Source: Proteobacteria bacterium SG_bin4 (GTDB lineage Bacteria; Pseudomonadota; Gammaproteobacteria; Burkholderiales; Nitrosomonadaceae). Taken from it: a DNA stretch of 58,866 nt. The stretch is from the NCBI GenBank assembly GCA_002083395.1, contig LWDH01000043.1:1-58866 (forward strand), written 5' to 3'. The notes under the pieces were generated by a model, which saw only the letters and a list, made by a program, of their open reading frames with translations, searched no databases and was not told the origin of the DNA. The translations under genes and the position numbers were made by a program. Of this stretch, positions 43,199 to 51,010 are shown in pieces. How positions within the stretch are numbered: the stretch's first letter is position 1; each line of letters begins with the position of its first letter.

Positions 43199-43391
43199 TA
43201 ATTGATATTCAGATTTTGCGTGGATGTCGGCTGTATTCATGTAAATCAGCACAAAATAAAAGCTATCGTGCAATTTTTTCCTAATTCTGCGTTCTCCCTT
43301 ATAAGGAAAAATATATAGAAAATTGGGATTTGGTCGAAAAAATTAAATAAGCCAAAAAGGAGGGGACTTTTCGATAAATATTTTGAGAATA

Positions 43392-43428
43392 TTGACAGTA
43401 AATTATATTTCCATTATATTGGAAATAT
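43392..43428 (+). promoter_or_regulatory. arsR promoter and ArsR operator, probably leaderless
   Basis: TTGACA (43392-43397) and TATATT (43415-43420) are separated by 17 bp. A perfect 9-bp dyad ATATTTCCA / TGGAAATAT (43405-43413 and 43420-43428) covers the -10 box and runs into the ATG at 43427. Transcription would begin about 7 nt after the -10 box, at the start codon itself. No ribosome site is present, so the message is likely leaderless and ArsR would block it directly. Confidence 0.75.
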
Positions 43429-43756
43429 GAAAATCAATATTGCTATAAAAGCTCTAACCGCACTAGCCCATGAAACTCGTTTGACGATATTTCGAGTGCT
43501 GGTTCAGGCTGGTGAATCAGGAGTTGCAGCAGGTCAACTTGCAAAGGAATTAAATATTCCGAATGCAACCCTTTCTTTTCATCTAAAAGAACTGACCAAT
43601 GCAGAATTAGTGACTGCTCGGCAGGAAGGTCGTTTTATCTATTACTCAGCGAATTTTGAGACCATGAATGCCCTATTAGGCTATCTCACCGAAAATTGCT
43701 GCGCTGGTGTACCTTGCAGTCCAGTTGATGTTTGCTGTGATGAAAAGATTAGCTAA
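43427..43756 (+). CDS. arsR: ArsR-family arsenic-responsive repressor
   Basis: 109 residues with the winged helix LTALAHETRLTIFRVLVQAG and recognition region NIPNATLSFHLKELTNAELV. The usual ELCVC-type metal site in the helix is absent; instead the tail has ENCCAGVPCSPVDVCCDE, four or more cysteines that could bind As(III), as in ArsR proteins with C-terminal vicinal cysteines. First gene of an ars operon of four. Confidence 0.9.
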   Translation: MKINIAIKALTALAHETRLTIFRVLVQAGESGVAAGQLAKELNIPNATLSFHLKELTNAELVTARQEGRFIYYSANFETMNALLGYLTENCCAGVPCSPVDVCCDEKIS

Positions 43757-43800
43757 AACTATTTTTATATTAAATTTTATTTAGTTAAGGAGGAAATCTC

Positions 43801-44220
43801 ATGAAACGCTTTCATGTCCATATGTCCGTAGAAAATTTACAAGAAAATATCCGTTTCTACTCTGCCCTATTTGGCGTAGAACCTACAGTAACTAAAAATG
43901 ATTACGCTAAATGGATGTTGGATGACCCGTATATCAATTTCGCAATATCGGCTACCGGTGCAAAGATAGGCTTAGATCATGTGGGAATACAAGTTGATTC
44001 GGACGAAGCTTTAAACGAAATGAATGATCGTTTGGTTCGTGCTGATGTGCCTGCTTCGGAACAAAAAAACGCTCAATGTTGTTATGCAGCATCCAATAAA
44101 TATTGGACGGTTGACCCTCAAGGAATCGCATGGGAAGCGTTTCATTCACTAAAGACTATCCCTATATTTGGAAAAGATACTTCAATCCCTGCTAAATCTG
44201 ATTCTTGCTGTGCAGGTTGA
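43801..44220 (+). CDS. arsI: ArsI/CadI-type vicinal oxygen chelate protein
   Basis: 139 residues of the glyoxalase fold. Metal ligands fit His5, His61 (LDHVG) and the Glu in AWEAFHSL, and the vicinal pair in NAQCCYAAS matches the organoarsenical-binding Cys-Cys of ArsI. ArsI is a C-As lyase that demethylates trivalent methylarsenicals; close relatives are named CadI. Two further cysteines end the chain (SCCAG). AAGGAGG lies 7 nt upstream. Confidence 0.85.
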   Translation: MKRFHVHMSVENLQENIRFYSALFGVEPTVTKNDYAKWMLDDPYINFAISATGAKIGLDHVGIQVDSDEALNEMNDRLVRADVPASEQKNAQCCYAASNKYWTVDPQGIAWEAFHSLKTIPIFGKDTSIPAKSDSCCAG

Positions 44221-44222
44221 TT

Positions 44223-44705
44223 ATGAACGTACTATTTCTTTGTACCGGAAATTCCTGCCGCTCTATTCTTGCTGAAGCAACTTTCAATCATATTGCTCCC
44301 AAAGGTTGGCATGCAATGAGCGCAGGGAGTAAACCGACCGGACAAGTTCACCCTCGCTCACTTGCGTTACTTGAACGTGAAGGCATCTCAACAGAGGGCT
44401 TATTCAGCAAATCTTGGGAAAATTTACCGGAGACTCCAGATATCGTGATCACTGTTTGTGGGAATGCTGATAAAGAGGCCTGTCCGGTTTATCTTGGCTC
44501 TGCTTTGCGTACTCATTGGGGGGTTGCTGATCCCGCTAAAGCAACCGGAACAGAAGAAGAGATTAATGCAGCTTTCGAGCGGGCTTATGGCATATTGCGA
44601 GCGCGAATCGAATTTTTCTTTGAATCGTCAATAGAAGAGTTAATTAAAAGTAAATCTCCCTCTTTACAGCGGAGACTGGACAACATAGGCGTTCTAAGAT
44701 TCTAA
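44223..44705 (+). CDS. arsC: Thioredoxin-type arsenate reductase (low-MW phosphatase family)
   Basis: 160 residues from ATG 44223. The phosphatase loop CTGNSCRS at 7-14 and the redox cysteines Cys79 and Cys87 (VCGNADKEACP) give the triple-cysteine reaction that reduces arsenate to arsenite. The starting GTG at 44205 would overlap arsI and is less likely. The C-terminal extension after about 130 is longer than in the S. aureus enzyme. Confidence 0.92.
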   Translation: MNVLFLCTGNSCRSILAEATFNHIAPKGWHAMSAGSKPTGQVHPRSLALLEREGISTEGLFSKSWENLPETPDIVITVCGNADKEACPVYLGSALRTHWGVADPAKATGTEEEINAAFERAYGILRARIEFFFESSIEELIKSKSPSLQRRLDNIGVLRF

Positions 44706-44764
44706 TCATCGCTCACAAGGCGATATCTCCAAATCAAAAAACCACTTCAAAGAGAGTATTTTGT

Positions 44765-46051
44765 ATGCTGATTGCCATACTAATTTTCGTATTTACACTT
44801 GTATTAGTCATTTGGCAGCCGCGTGGGCTGGGTATCGGTTGGAGCGCTATGATGGGTGCTTCTGCTGCATTGATTCTCGGTGTGGTACATCTTAGCGATA
44901 TTCTTACAGTTTGGAATATTGTCTGGAATGCGACTGCTGCGTTTATTGCAATCATTATTATCAGTCTATTACTTGACGAGGCAGGATTCTTTGAATGGGC
45001 TGCATTGCATGTGGCTCGTTGGGGCAACGGTAATGGGTATTTATTGTTCGCGTTTATCGTACTACTTGGCGCAGCTGTGTCAGCGCTGTTCGCTAACGAT
45101 GGTGCAGCTTTAATATTAACTCCAATCGTAATGGCGATGTTATTAGCACTTGGGTTTAGTCCGGCTGCTACTCTTGCCTTCGTAATGGCTGCGGGCTTTA
45201 TTGCCGATACCGCCAGTTTGCCATTTGTGGTCTCAAACTTAGTCAATATCGTATCGGCTGACTTTTTCAAGATCGGATTTGCTGAGTATGCTGCGGTGAT
45301 GGTTCCAGTCAACATTGCGTCAGTAGTGGCTAGTTTGTTAGTGCTTTTCCTCTATTTTCGCCGCAGTATTCCGGTGAGTTATGACGAAAGTCAACTTAAG
45401 GAACCAAGTGCGGCGATACGTGATTTGGCAACCTTTCGCTCGGGTTGGGTGGTACTTGTATTGTTACTTATCGGCTTTTTTGGTCTCGAGCCTTTTGGAA
45501 TACCAATCAGCTTGGTGGCGGCCATTGGTGCGTTAATCCTTCTCGCGGTAGCTGCGCGGGGTCACAAAATTAGTACACGTAAGGTACTACGCGAGGCACC
45601 TTGGCAGATCGTCATTTTTTCTCTGGGAATGTATTTAGTGGTGTACGGTTTGCGTAATGAAGGTTTGACCGAATACATTTCAAGCCTTCTTGATGTTTTC
45701 GCCGGTTACGGTGTATGGGGTGCAACGCTCGGTACTGGTTTTTTGGCTGCCTTTCTATCGTCCATCATGAACAATATGCCGACTGTATTAATCGGCGCGT
45801 TATCGGTCGATGCAGCCAGCGCAACAGGTGCGATAAAGGAAGCTATGGTTTATGCCAATGTTATTGGCTGTGATCTGGGGCCAAAGATTACTCCAATTGG
45901 CAGCTTAGCAACCTTGCTCTGGTTGCATGTGCTCGCGCGGAAAAATATGGTCATCACGTGGGGATATTACTTTAAAGTGGGAATTGTGCTGACTGTGCCA
46001 GTATTGCTTTTAACGCTTGGCAGCCTCGCTATGTGGCTTAGCATTAAATAA
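44765..46051 (+). CDS. arsB: ArsB arsenite efflux permease
   Basis: 428 residues, full length, about twelve transmembrane helices of the ArsB/NhaD ion transporter superfamily, with ALFANDGAALILTPIV and SIMNNMPTVLIGAL as the two re-entrant-loop signatures. It expels arsenite, using the proton force. It completes arsRICB. A second, IS-broken copy of its last third lies at 37940-38356. Confidence 0.94.
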   Translation: MLIAILIFVFTLVLVIWQPRGLGIGWSAMMGASAALILGVVHLSDILTVWNIVWNATAAFIAIIIISLLLDEAGFFEWAALHVARWGNGNGYLLFAFIVLLGAAVSALFANDGAALILTPIVMAMLLALGFSPAATLAFVMAAGFIADTASLPFVVSNLVNIVSADFFKIGFAEYAAVMVPVNIASVVASLLVLFLYFRRSIPVSYDESQLKEPSAAIRDLATFRSGWVVLVLLLIGFFGLEPFGIPISLVAAIGALILLAVAARGHKISTRKVLREAPWQIVIFSLGMYLVVYGLRNEGLTEYISSLLDVFAGYGVWGATLGTGFLAAFLSSIMNNMPTVLIGALSVDAASATGAIKEAMVYANVIGCDLGPKITPIGSLATLLWLHVLARKNMVITWGYYFKVGIVLTVPVLLLTLGSLAMWLSIK

Positions 46052-46432
46052 ATCTAGCATAGTGCAATTTCAGTTTAGTTTAGCAAAATGAGGAAGTCAG
46101 GATAAAGAAGAATCGCGTTAAGGGATCGGTCTCCTTCACTCCTCTCTGGTAGTTCTCTCGCACTATTTGCACTTACCCTTGGCGGAAACGCTTCGTTGAA
46201 TTCTTTACCGCTGTAAAGCAGCGTCCAAAATTTACCACTTTCAGCAATCAATGGTACCCGATGTAAAATGGATCATGCCTTAATCACAATGTGATAGGGA
46301 TTGTTTCCGGTAGAAGATTGTGACGTTACTTGGCAAGTTCTCAACGATGATTGACACTCATATTAGAAAAATTTCTAGGAAAAATTTATCCACAATTATC
46401 GCAAAGAAATTTTGAGAGAGTCCGGAATAAAC
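46052..46432. other. Gap with a DnaA-box-like site
   Basis: No gene is supported. TTATCCACA, a perfect DnaA box, occurs at 46387-46395 close to the 3' end of the recombinase gene. The segment around 46130-46260 is GC-richer and could be a worn transposon end, but I could not name it. Confidence 0.35.
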
Positions 46433-47383
46433 TTAATATACAACCTTAAACGTCGGACTATCCTCTGGCCGGGTTCTGCGATGATCATAAATCCTGGTGG
46501 TAGCAATATTGGCATGACCCAACCATTCTTGCACTTTGGCAATATCTGCTTGATGATCCAGCGCATTGGTGGCTGCTGTTGCGCGTAAGGAATGCGCGCC
46601 GATTTTGAAACCTAGCTTTTCAGAATATTTCTGCACTAACTTATATACCCCATCAGGCGTAATCGGTTTTTGTGATTCCTTGATGCGATTATTACTCACT
46701 GATCGAAATAATGCTCCTGTTTCTTCATGATCATGTCCGGCCGCATCGAGATAGTCATGAATTAAGCCACTAGCCGCGGGGTGCAAAGGTACATAACGTG
46801 TCTTGCCTCCTTTGCCGGATATTTTTATATGGGGCACACCGCGCCGCTCCTGCTTAAAATCCTTAACCTTTAACCGGCACAACTCATCACGCCGCAGTGC
46901 GTGATAGAGTAGGGTGGCCAATATTGCACGATCACGCTTGCCCTTCAATGAGCTACCATCCGGTACTTCAAGCAATTCGCGTGCCTGATGATCCCCAATT
47001 GCCGGAGTTTTGCCTTCATAACTCTCCACCGCTGGTCGCTTTACACCCTTGACGGGGTTATGCGTAACTGTGTTTCTCTCACATAAATATTCAAATAAAG
47101 AGGATAGTGCTGATAAACGGTGGCGAATACTCATACTACTTAATGATCGATTCACCAAATCATCGCGCCAGGCAATAATATGGGCGCGAGTTACAACCCT
47201 GAATTCTTCCGGATTCTGAATGCCCGTGAAATTCATAAAATCCTTTAAGGCATTTTCATAGGCGCGTCGTGTTGCTTTGTTGCCTAAATTGGCGAACCAT
47301 TCAACTTCAGGTGGAACATCAGCAAGCCCCTGAAATTCTTTTGCAGTAAGTGCCCGATTACTGGTGATGATCAAATTTGTCAT
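46433..47383 (-). CDS. Tyrosine recombinase (XerC/D-like integrase)
   Basis: 316 residues. The N-terminal SAM-like DNA-binding domain is at about 25-110 and the catalytic domain has all conserved residues: Arg in HALRRDELCR, Lys in SGKGGKTRYV, HSLR (264-267), GHAN with His290 and Tyr299 in TTRIYDH. It resembles plasmid-borne recombinases that resolve dimers or move cassettes. No attachment site is evident next to it. The toxin gene follows upstream with a 1-bp gap. Confidence 0.92.
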   Translation of the reverse strand: MTNLIITSNRALTAKEFQGLADVPPEVEWFANLGNKATRRAYENALKDFMNFTGIQNPEEFRVVTRAHIIAWRDDLVNRSLSSMSIRHRLSALSSLFEYLCERNTVTHNPVKGVKRPAVESYEGKTPAIGDHQARELLEVPDGSSLKGKRDRAILATLLYHALRRDELCRLKVKDFKQERRGVPHIKISGKGGKTRYVPLHPAASGLIHDYLDAAGHDHEETGALFRSVSNNRIKESQKPITPDGVYKLVQKYSEKLGFKIGAHSLRATAATNALDHQADIAKVQEWLGHANIATTRIYDHRRTRPEDSPTFKVVY

Positions 47384-47384
47384 A

Positions 47385-47732
47385 TTATTTATCTAGCTCA
47401 TCATTTTTATGCGATGTTTCACTACCCATAATCGCTTCATAATCTCTGCCGCCATAAAAAATATTAAGAATAGTGACGATTTTTTTATCCTCAATAACCT
47501 CAAAAGCCGCAATTGCGTTTTTATCAATGGCAATGATTCTGAGATTCTTGCGCAAGTCATTACGCTGCTGTCCTATCAAAGGTGCCATTCTAAGACCATG
47601 ACAGCTTTGGCGTAATTTCTCTATATATGCCCACGCGACTTCTGGAAGTCCGCTCTTCTCAGTTATATATTCATAAATATCAGTCAGGTCTTTTATAGCA
47701 TCAGGCGTCAAATACACCTCATAGCTTTTCAT
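47385..47732 (-). CDS. ParE/RelE-type toxin
   Basis: 115 residues from ATG 47732; a GTG four codons upstream is possible. The fold pattern of ParE is present: VYLTPDAIKDLTDIYEYI, WAYIEKLRQSCHGL and RIIAIDKNAIAAFEVI. ParE inhibits gyrase and RelE cuts mRNA; the sequence does not decide between them. It overlaps the antitoxin gene by 14 bp, which couples toxin and antidote synthesis. Confidence 0.85.
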   Translation of the reverse strand: MKSYEVYLTPDAIKDLTDIYEYITEKSGLPEVAWAYIEKLRQSCHGLRMAPLIGQQRNDLRKNLRIIAIDKNAIAAFEVIEDKKIVTILNIFYGGRDYEAIMGSETSHKNDELDK

Positions 47733-48015
47733 GGCCTGATGCACTTATGCGTTGTTGATGAAGTTGCTCTAGTTTTTCAAATGCCGCATCCAGCAAAACA
47801 GGTTCACCACTATGTGCGGATTGTTCCAGGCGCGCCCGGATGGCAGCAATTCTCGCGTGATGTTCTTCTTCCTGTCTTTGCCATAAACGCATCGCTGCAC
47901 GAATAACCTCACTTGTGGAAGCGTAAGCACCGTCCTTCACTTTTTCCCTAATAATATTCAGCATATCAGGTGGAAGTGTAATGCTGATTTTTTCTGCTTT
48001 ATCGGAGAGCTTCAT
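47719..48015 (-). CDS. ParD/CopG-type ribbon-helix-helix antitoxin
   Basis: 98 residues from ATG 48015 (AGGA 9 nt upstream). The N-terminal EKISITLPPDMLNIIREKV, then YASTSEVIRAAMRLW, is the ParD DNA-binding and dimerisation domain; the rest is a disordered toxin-wrapping tail. It neutralises the toxin encoded downstream and represses the operon. Confidence 0.88.
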   Translation of the reverse strand: MKLSDKAEKISITLPPDMLNIIREKVKDGAYASTSEVIRAAMRLWQRQEEEHHARIAAIRARLEQSAHSGEPVLLDAAFEKLEQLHQQRISASGHEKL

Positions 48016-48118
48016 TTTTTTATTTCCTATCATGTTTCATACGGTACGATAATATCCTACTCAATGAAATTTAATAAAGCAAAAAATATTTTAACTTTCC
48101 CAGACTAGAGCATCACTC

Positions 48119-48148
48119 TACTATTGATAACATATTTTATCAATAGTA
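48119..48148. promoter_or_regulatory. 12-bp inverted repeat between the two toxin-antitoxin operons
   Basis: TACTATTGATAA and TTATCAATAGTA are exact reverse complements with a 6-nt spacer, in the gap between the divergent parD and mazE promoters. It is likely an operator of one of the antitoxins; a terminator is unlikely since no T tract follows. Confidence 0.5.
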
Positions 48149-48208
48149 AAGTAGGGCACTTATCAAAAAGTATTTTTGTACTACATATCAGAGGGAGTAT
48201 TTATATAC

Positions 48209-48224
48209 CATACTATATAGTATG
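48209..48224. promoter_or_regulatory. Palindrome CATACTATATAGTATG before the mazEF-like pair
   Basis: A perfect 16-bp palindrome lies 34 bp ahead of the antitoxin start and covers a TATACT/TATAGT -10-like element. This is the position expected for an autoregulatory operator bound by the antitoxin. Confidence 0.55.
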
Positions 48225-48257
48225 ATAATAATTTATTCACAATAGTGTGAGCATATT

Positions 48258-48488
48258 ATGACACATCGAACGACCATTACATTGGATGATGAAAGTTTTG
48301 CATTTCTGAATAATATTGCCGGTGATAATCGTAGTGCTTATATCAACAAGCTATTAAAACAGGAACGCAAAAACTATCTCAAGGAAACTTTGCTCAAAGC
48401 AAATCAGGAGGAAGCCCAGGATTCTGATTACCAAAAAGAACTAAAGGAATGGGATACAACCCTGTTCGATGGTCTCTCAAATGACTGA
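48258..48488 (+). CDS. Antitoxin of the MazF-like toxin
   Basis: 76 residues. The start HRTTITLDDESFAFLNNIAG is ribbon-helix-helix-like (a CopG-type strand and helix), and the acidic tail (KEWDTTLFDGLSND) should bind the toxin. It overlaps the toxin gene by 8 bp. Such RHH antitoxins paired with MazF toxins are common on plasmids. Confidence 0.8.
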   Translation: MTHRTTITLDDESFAFLNNIAGDNRSAYINKLLKQERKNYLKETLLKANQEEAQDSDYQKELKEWDTTLFDGLSND

Positions 48489-48822
48489 GTTTAAGCAACT
48501 AGATATTTATTGGGTTGATCTGGAACCAACCAAGGGCGCGGAAACTAAAAAGCTAAGACCGTGCGTGATTGTTCAAAGCGATCTTGTGAATAGCCAATCA
48601 AAAACCTTGGTTGTGGCACCCCTGCTACCCAACCATAAATCCTGGCCATTTGCAGTAAATCTGACGCCAACCAGTAATAATGGATTGGATAAAGATCGTC
48701 ATATTAATCTCAAGCAATTACGTGCAATAGATATCTCTCGAATTGGCAAAAAGCAGGGTAAGCTTGAGAATCAATATCTGCAATCGATCAAACAAGCTTT
48801 AGTAATTGTTTTTGATTTGTAG
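48481..48822 (+). CDS. MazF/PemK-type mRNA-cleaving toxin
   Basis: 113 residues from ATG 48481. The family signature is clear: QLDIYWVDLEPTKGAETKKL, RPCVIVQSD, VVAPLL and LKQLRAIDISRIGKKQGKL. MazF toxins cut RNA at short sequences and stop growth when the antitoxin is lost, helping plasmid retention. The cut site cannot be predicted. The start lies inside the antitoxin gene. Confidence 0.92.
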   Translation: MTEFKQLDIYWVDLEPTKGAETKKLRPCVIVQSDLVNSQSKTLVVAPLLPNHKSWPFAVNLTPTSNNGLDKDRHINLKQLRAIDISRIGKKQGKLENQYLQSIKQALVIVFDL

Positions 48823-48946
48823 TTATCCTTAATATTTTGCTTCCAGTCTGTTACATAAATCTTAAATAAGCAGTAAGTCTATACGGTGAACCAAAAGTTG
48901 ACGGCTGTATGAAAATAGCAGGAAAAGAACTTTAAATGGTAAGTTG

Positions 48947-49222
48947 TTAATGCTCCATCTCCACACGATTGAGCTTCTTACGCAATTCCAGCAGTTCCTG
49001 CCGTTCGTTGGCACTCAAGGAAGGAATACTCAATGTTGCAGCCAAAGCAATTGCCTGGTTTGATCTAATTGGTACACCTGCTGCTCGACACCAGGTTTGT
49101 ATCGACGTGTAGTGGCAACCAAATACCTTGGATAATTGCTTGGGGCATTTGCCTAATGCTACCAATTCCACCATCTGCTGGCGAAACTCAGCCGGGTAGG
49201 CAGGTTTGTAGTTTTGCGTCAT
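48947..49222 (-). CDS. IS3-family OrfA-like transposase fragment
   Basis: 91 residues: helix-turn-helix YPAEFRQQMVELVALGKCP and FGCHYTSIQTWCRAAGV, then ELRKKLNRVEMEH and stop. IS3 OrfA proteins continue MERDIL..., so this copy is cut at ME and has no OrfB after it. The other edge shows a GGAGAAG ribosome site and a likely IS end near 49245-49275 (GCCCCCTTTGAATGGACACA), only a few bases from the DUF6527 gene. It marks the border of the GC-rich cluster. Confidence 0.75.
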   Translation of the reverse strand: MTQNYKPAYPAEFRQQMVELVALGKCPKQLSKVFGCHYTSIQTWCRAAGVPIRSNQAIALAATLSIPSLSANERQELLELRKKLNRVEMEH

Positions 49223-49280
49223 ATTTCTTCTCCTTTAAACAGAACATAATGTGTCCATTCAAAGGGGGCAACTCCAACTT

Positions 49281-49622
49281 TCAGCACCAATGAACACGGC
49301 CTCCGCGAATCCAAAAATGAGAACGACAGCCCTTCTTTAGCCAGACCGACGGAGTAAGGGTGGGCCTGCCCTTGGCATCTACCGACACGTCCCATCTCGG
49401 CTTCGCCTCGGCAATGATTAAGAGCTCAATCACATGGCCACAGCCGCAGGGACAAAGCATGCCCACACACCAGTCCTCGCCATCATCTCTGGCGAGAACA
49501 AGATCCCGCCAGGGTAGTTGAGTCGGCAGACTATCACCCTCGATGATACGCAGTCCCCGGCACGGGCCGAGCCGAGCCCATACGTTACGCCACCACCGCA
49601 ATAATTCTTTCGATATCGTCAT
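49281..49622 (-). CDS. DUF6527-family protein of the ubiquitin-like cassette
   Basis: 113 residues. The cysteine pattern CPCGCGHVIEL at 53-63, LTPSVWLKKGCRSHFWI and a final GGRVHWC match DUF6527, a family linked to bacterial ubiquitin-like operons (named BubE in some of these, as far as I recall). The five or more Cys and His residues could hold a metal ion. A deconjugating or accessory role has been proposed for such proteins; I cannot show activity. It overlaps the E1-JAB gene by 4 bp and is last in the operon. Confidence 0.75.
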   Translation of the reverse strand: MTISKELLRWWRNVWARLGPCRGLRIIEGDSLPTQLPWRDLVLARDDGEDWCVGMLCPCGCGHVIELLIIAEAKPRWDVSVDAKGRPTLTPSVWLKKGCRSHFWIRGGRVHWC

Positions 49623-51010
49623 CGTGTAGGTGCCTTAAGTGCCGGCAAGCCCAGCAGTGGTTCGGTATCGCCTCGTGCGAGGAGGTGGTTAGGCATGCGC
49701 TTGAATACGTCCTCGGAGAAGTGTTCTTCTTCATAGGCCGCCAGACTGAACTGCGTGCGGGCATAGAGACGGTTGGATTCCAAGCGGAAGGGAAACGCGC
49801 GCGATATAAACTCATTCACGCAGGCCGACGCCGCGCGCATATTGAGCGTAATCACCGCTGGTGCTTCCTCGGCCAGCCCTTTGAGATAGCCGGCGTCGAG
49901 TTCTTGCTGGTGCGCGTCAGGAGCCACCTTCCGAAGATACTCACCGCGCAGGCTTTCAGGCGTGTACACACCGCGATCCTGTAGGGTTGAGCCGCCAGGC
50001 TGGACATAGTCGATACGACCGCATACATCGGCGATCGCGAATGCACCGCCTTTCTTGCGCACGGGAATGACGACACCGACGTCAAACAATGGCAGAAGGA
50101 ACGCTGCCGCGATCAGGTCTGCGATTTGTCGGGCTTCGAGGGTATCGACACAACAGAAAACAACATCGGACTGAGCCGCTGTAAGCACGGCATCCCGTGT
50201 TGCAATCGATGCCGGCACGGGTATGACCACGCCATCGCCGCGATAGGCAGCCACGGCTTCGGCGAATGCTTCAACCTTCAGACGATTCGCGTCCGCATCG
50301 GCGCGTTTCGAGTTGAGAATACGGTTGAGATTTTTCCATTCGAGCCGGTCGAAATCGATAACAAAAACACGACCGAATCCGAGGCGGGCAAGTTGCTCGC
50401 CCACGACCGATCCCGTCCCAGAAACGCCAATCACCGAAGCTGAAAGCCGGCCGAGTTCGGTAGTCATTCCACTGGTAAAGGCGATGGGCCGATCCTCGGG
50501 GCCAGTGAAGCTCGCCTTGTCGTCCCACCAGTAGCATAGATCATCGCCGGCGACCGTCACAAGATCGACCGCGCACGCCTGGAGACTCGGATCGTACAGT
50601 CGCGCACGAATCGCACCATCGGCCGTCATAATGGCCGAACCGTGCAGTATCCCGAACGCATGAAACAAGCTGGGGATGACCTTACGGTCGCTTTCGTCGT
50701 CTGTGTCGGAGAATCCAAACAGCCCACTGGGGTGCGAATGAATTAGAATCATGACGGAGGCTGTAGATTCGGCCAGGTCAATAGCCTGTTCAAGGTATTC
50801 GCCTGGCCACGTGATGGCGTCGCGTTCCCGACGCTTGCAGGCGGCATATGGAACAGAAATGATTTCTCGAACCAGAAAGCGGCGCCGCGGACCTGGCGTA
50901 CGGGTGCAGATCAAGATGGCGGCCGCCTCCAGGCCATCTCCCGGAAAAAGGTGGCGCTTCACCTGAGCATATAGGCCACCGCTGAAGGCCAAAGTGGTCT
51001 CGGGGATCAT
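49619..51010 (-). CDS. JAB deubiquitinase-E1 (ThiF) fusion protein
   Basis: 463 residues. The N-terminal JAB/MPN protease domain has HSHPSGLFGFSDTD (His91, His93, Ser101, Asp104), the exact HxHx7SxxD zinc site, with Glu28 as likely catalytic acid. From about 185 comes a ThiF/E1 adenylation domain: GVSGTGSVVG nucleotide loop, VIDFDRLEWKNLNR (Arg230 finger-type) and CCVDTLEARQ (Asp289). At the loop where ThiF/MoeB relatives have CxxC, this protein reads QPGGSTLQD, without cysteine. It would activate the ubiquitin-like protein C-terminus with ATP and also cut such links. Coupled to both neighbours by 4-bp overlaps. Confidence 0.9.
   Translation of the reverse strand: MIPETTLAFSGGLYAQVKRHLFPGDGLEAAAILICTRTPGPRRRFLVREIISVPYAACKRRERDAITWPGEYLEQAIDLAESTASVMILIHSHPSGLFGFSDTDDESDRKVIPSLFHAFGILHGSAIMTADGAIRARLYDPSLQACAVDLVTVAGDDLCYWWDDKASFTGPEDRPIAFTSGMTTELGRLSASVIGVSGTGSVVGEQLARLGFGRVFVIDFDRLEWKNLNRILNSKRADADANRLKVEAFAEAVAAYRGDGVVIPVPASIATRDAVLTAAQSDVVFCCVDTLEARQIADLIAAAFLLPLFDVGVVIPVRKKGGAFAIADVCGRIDYVQPGGSTLQDRGVYTPESLRGEYLRKVAPDAHQQELDAGYLKGLAEEAPAVITLNMRAASACVNEFISRAFPFRLESNRLYARTQFSLAAYEEEHFSEDVFKRMPNHLLARGDTEPLLGLPALKAPTR

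Noticed and set aside
44734..45315. Long minus-strand ORF inside arsB
   Set aside because: Shadow of the arsB codons; the protein is low in order and matches no family, while the plus frame is a clear ArsB.
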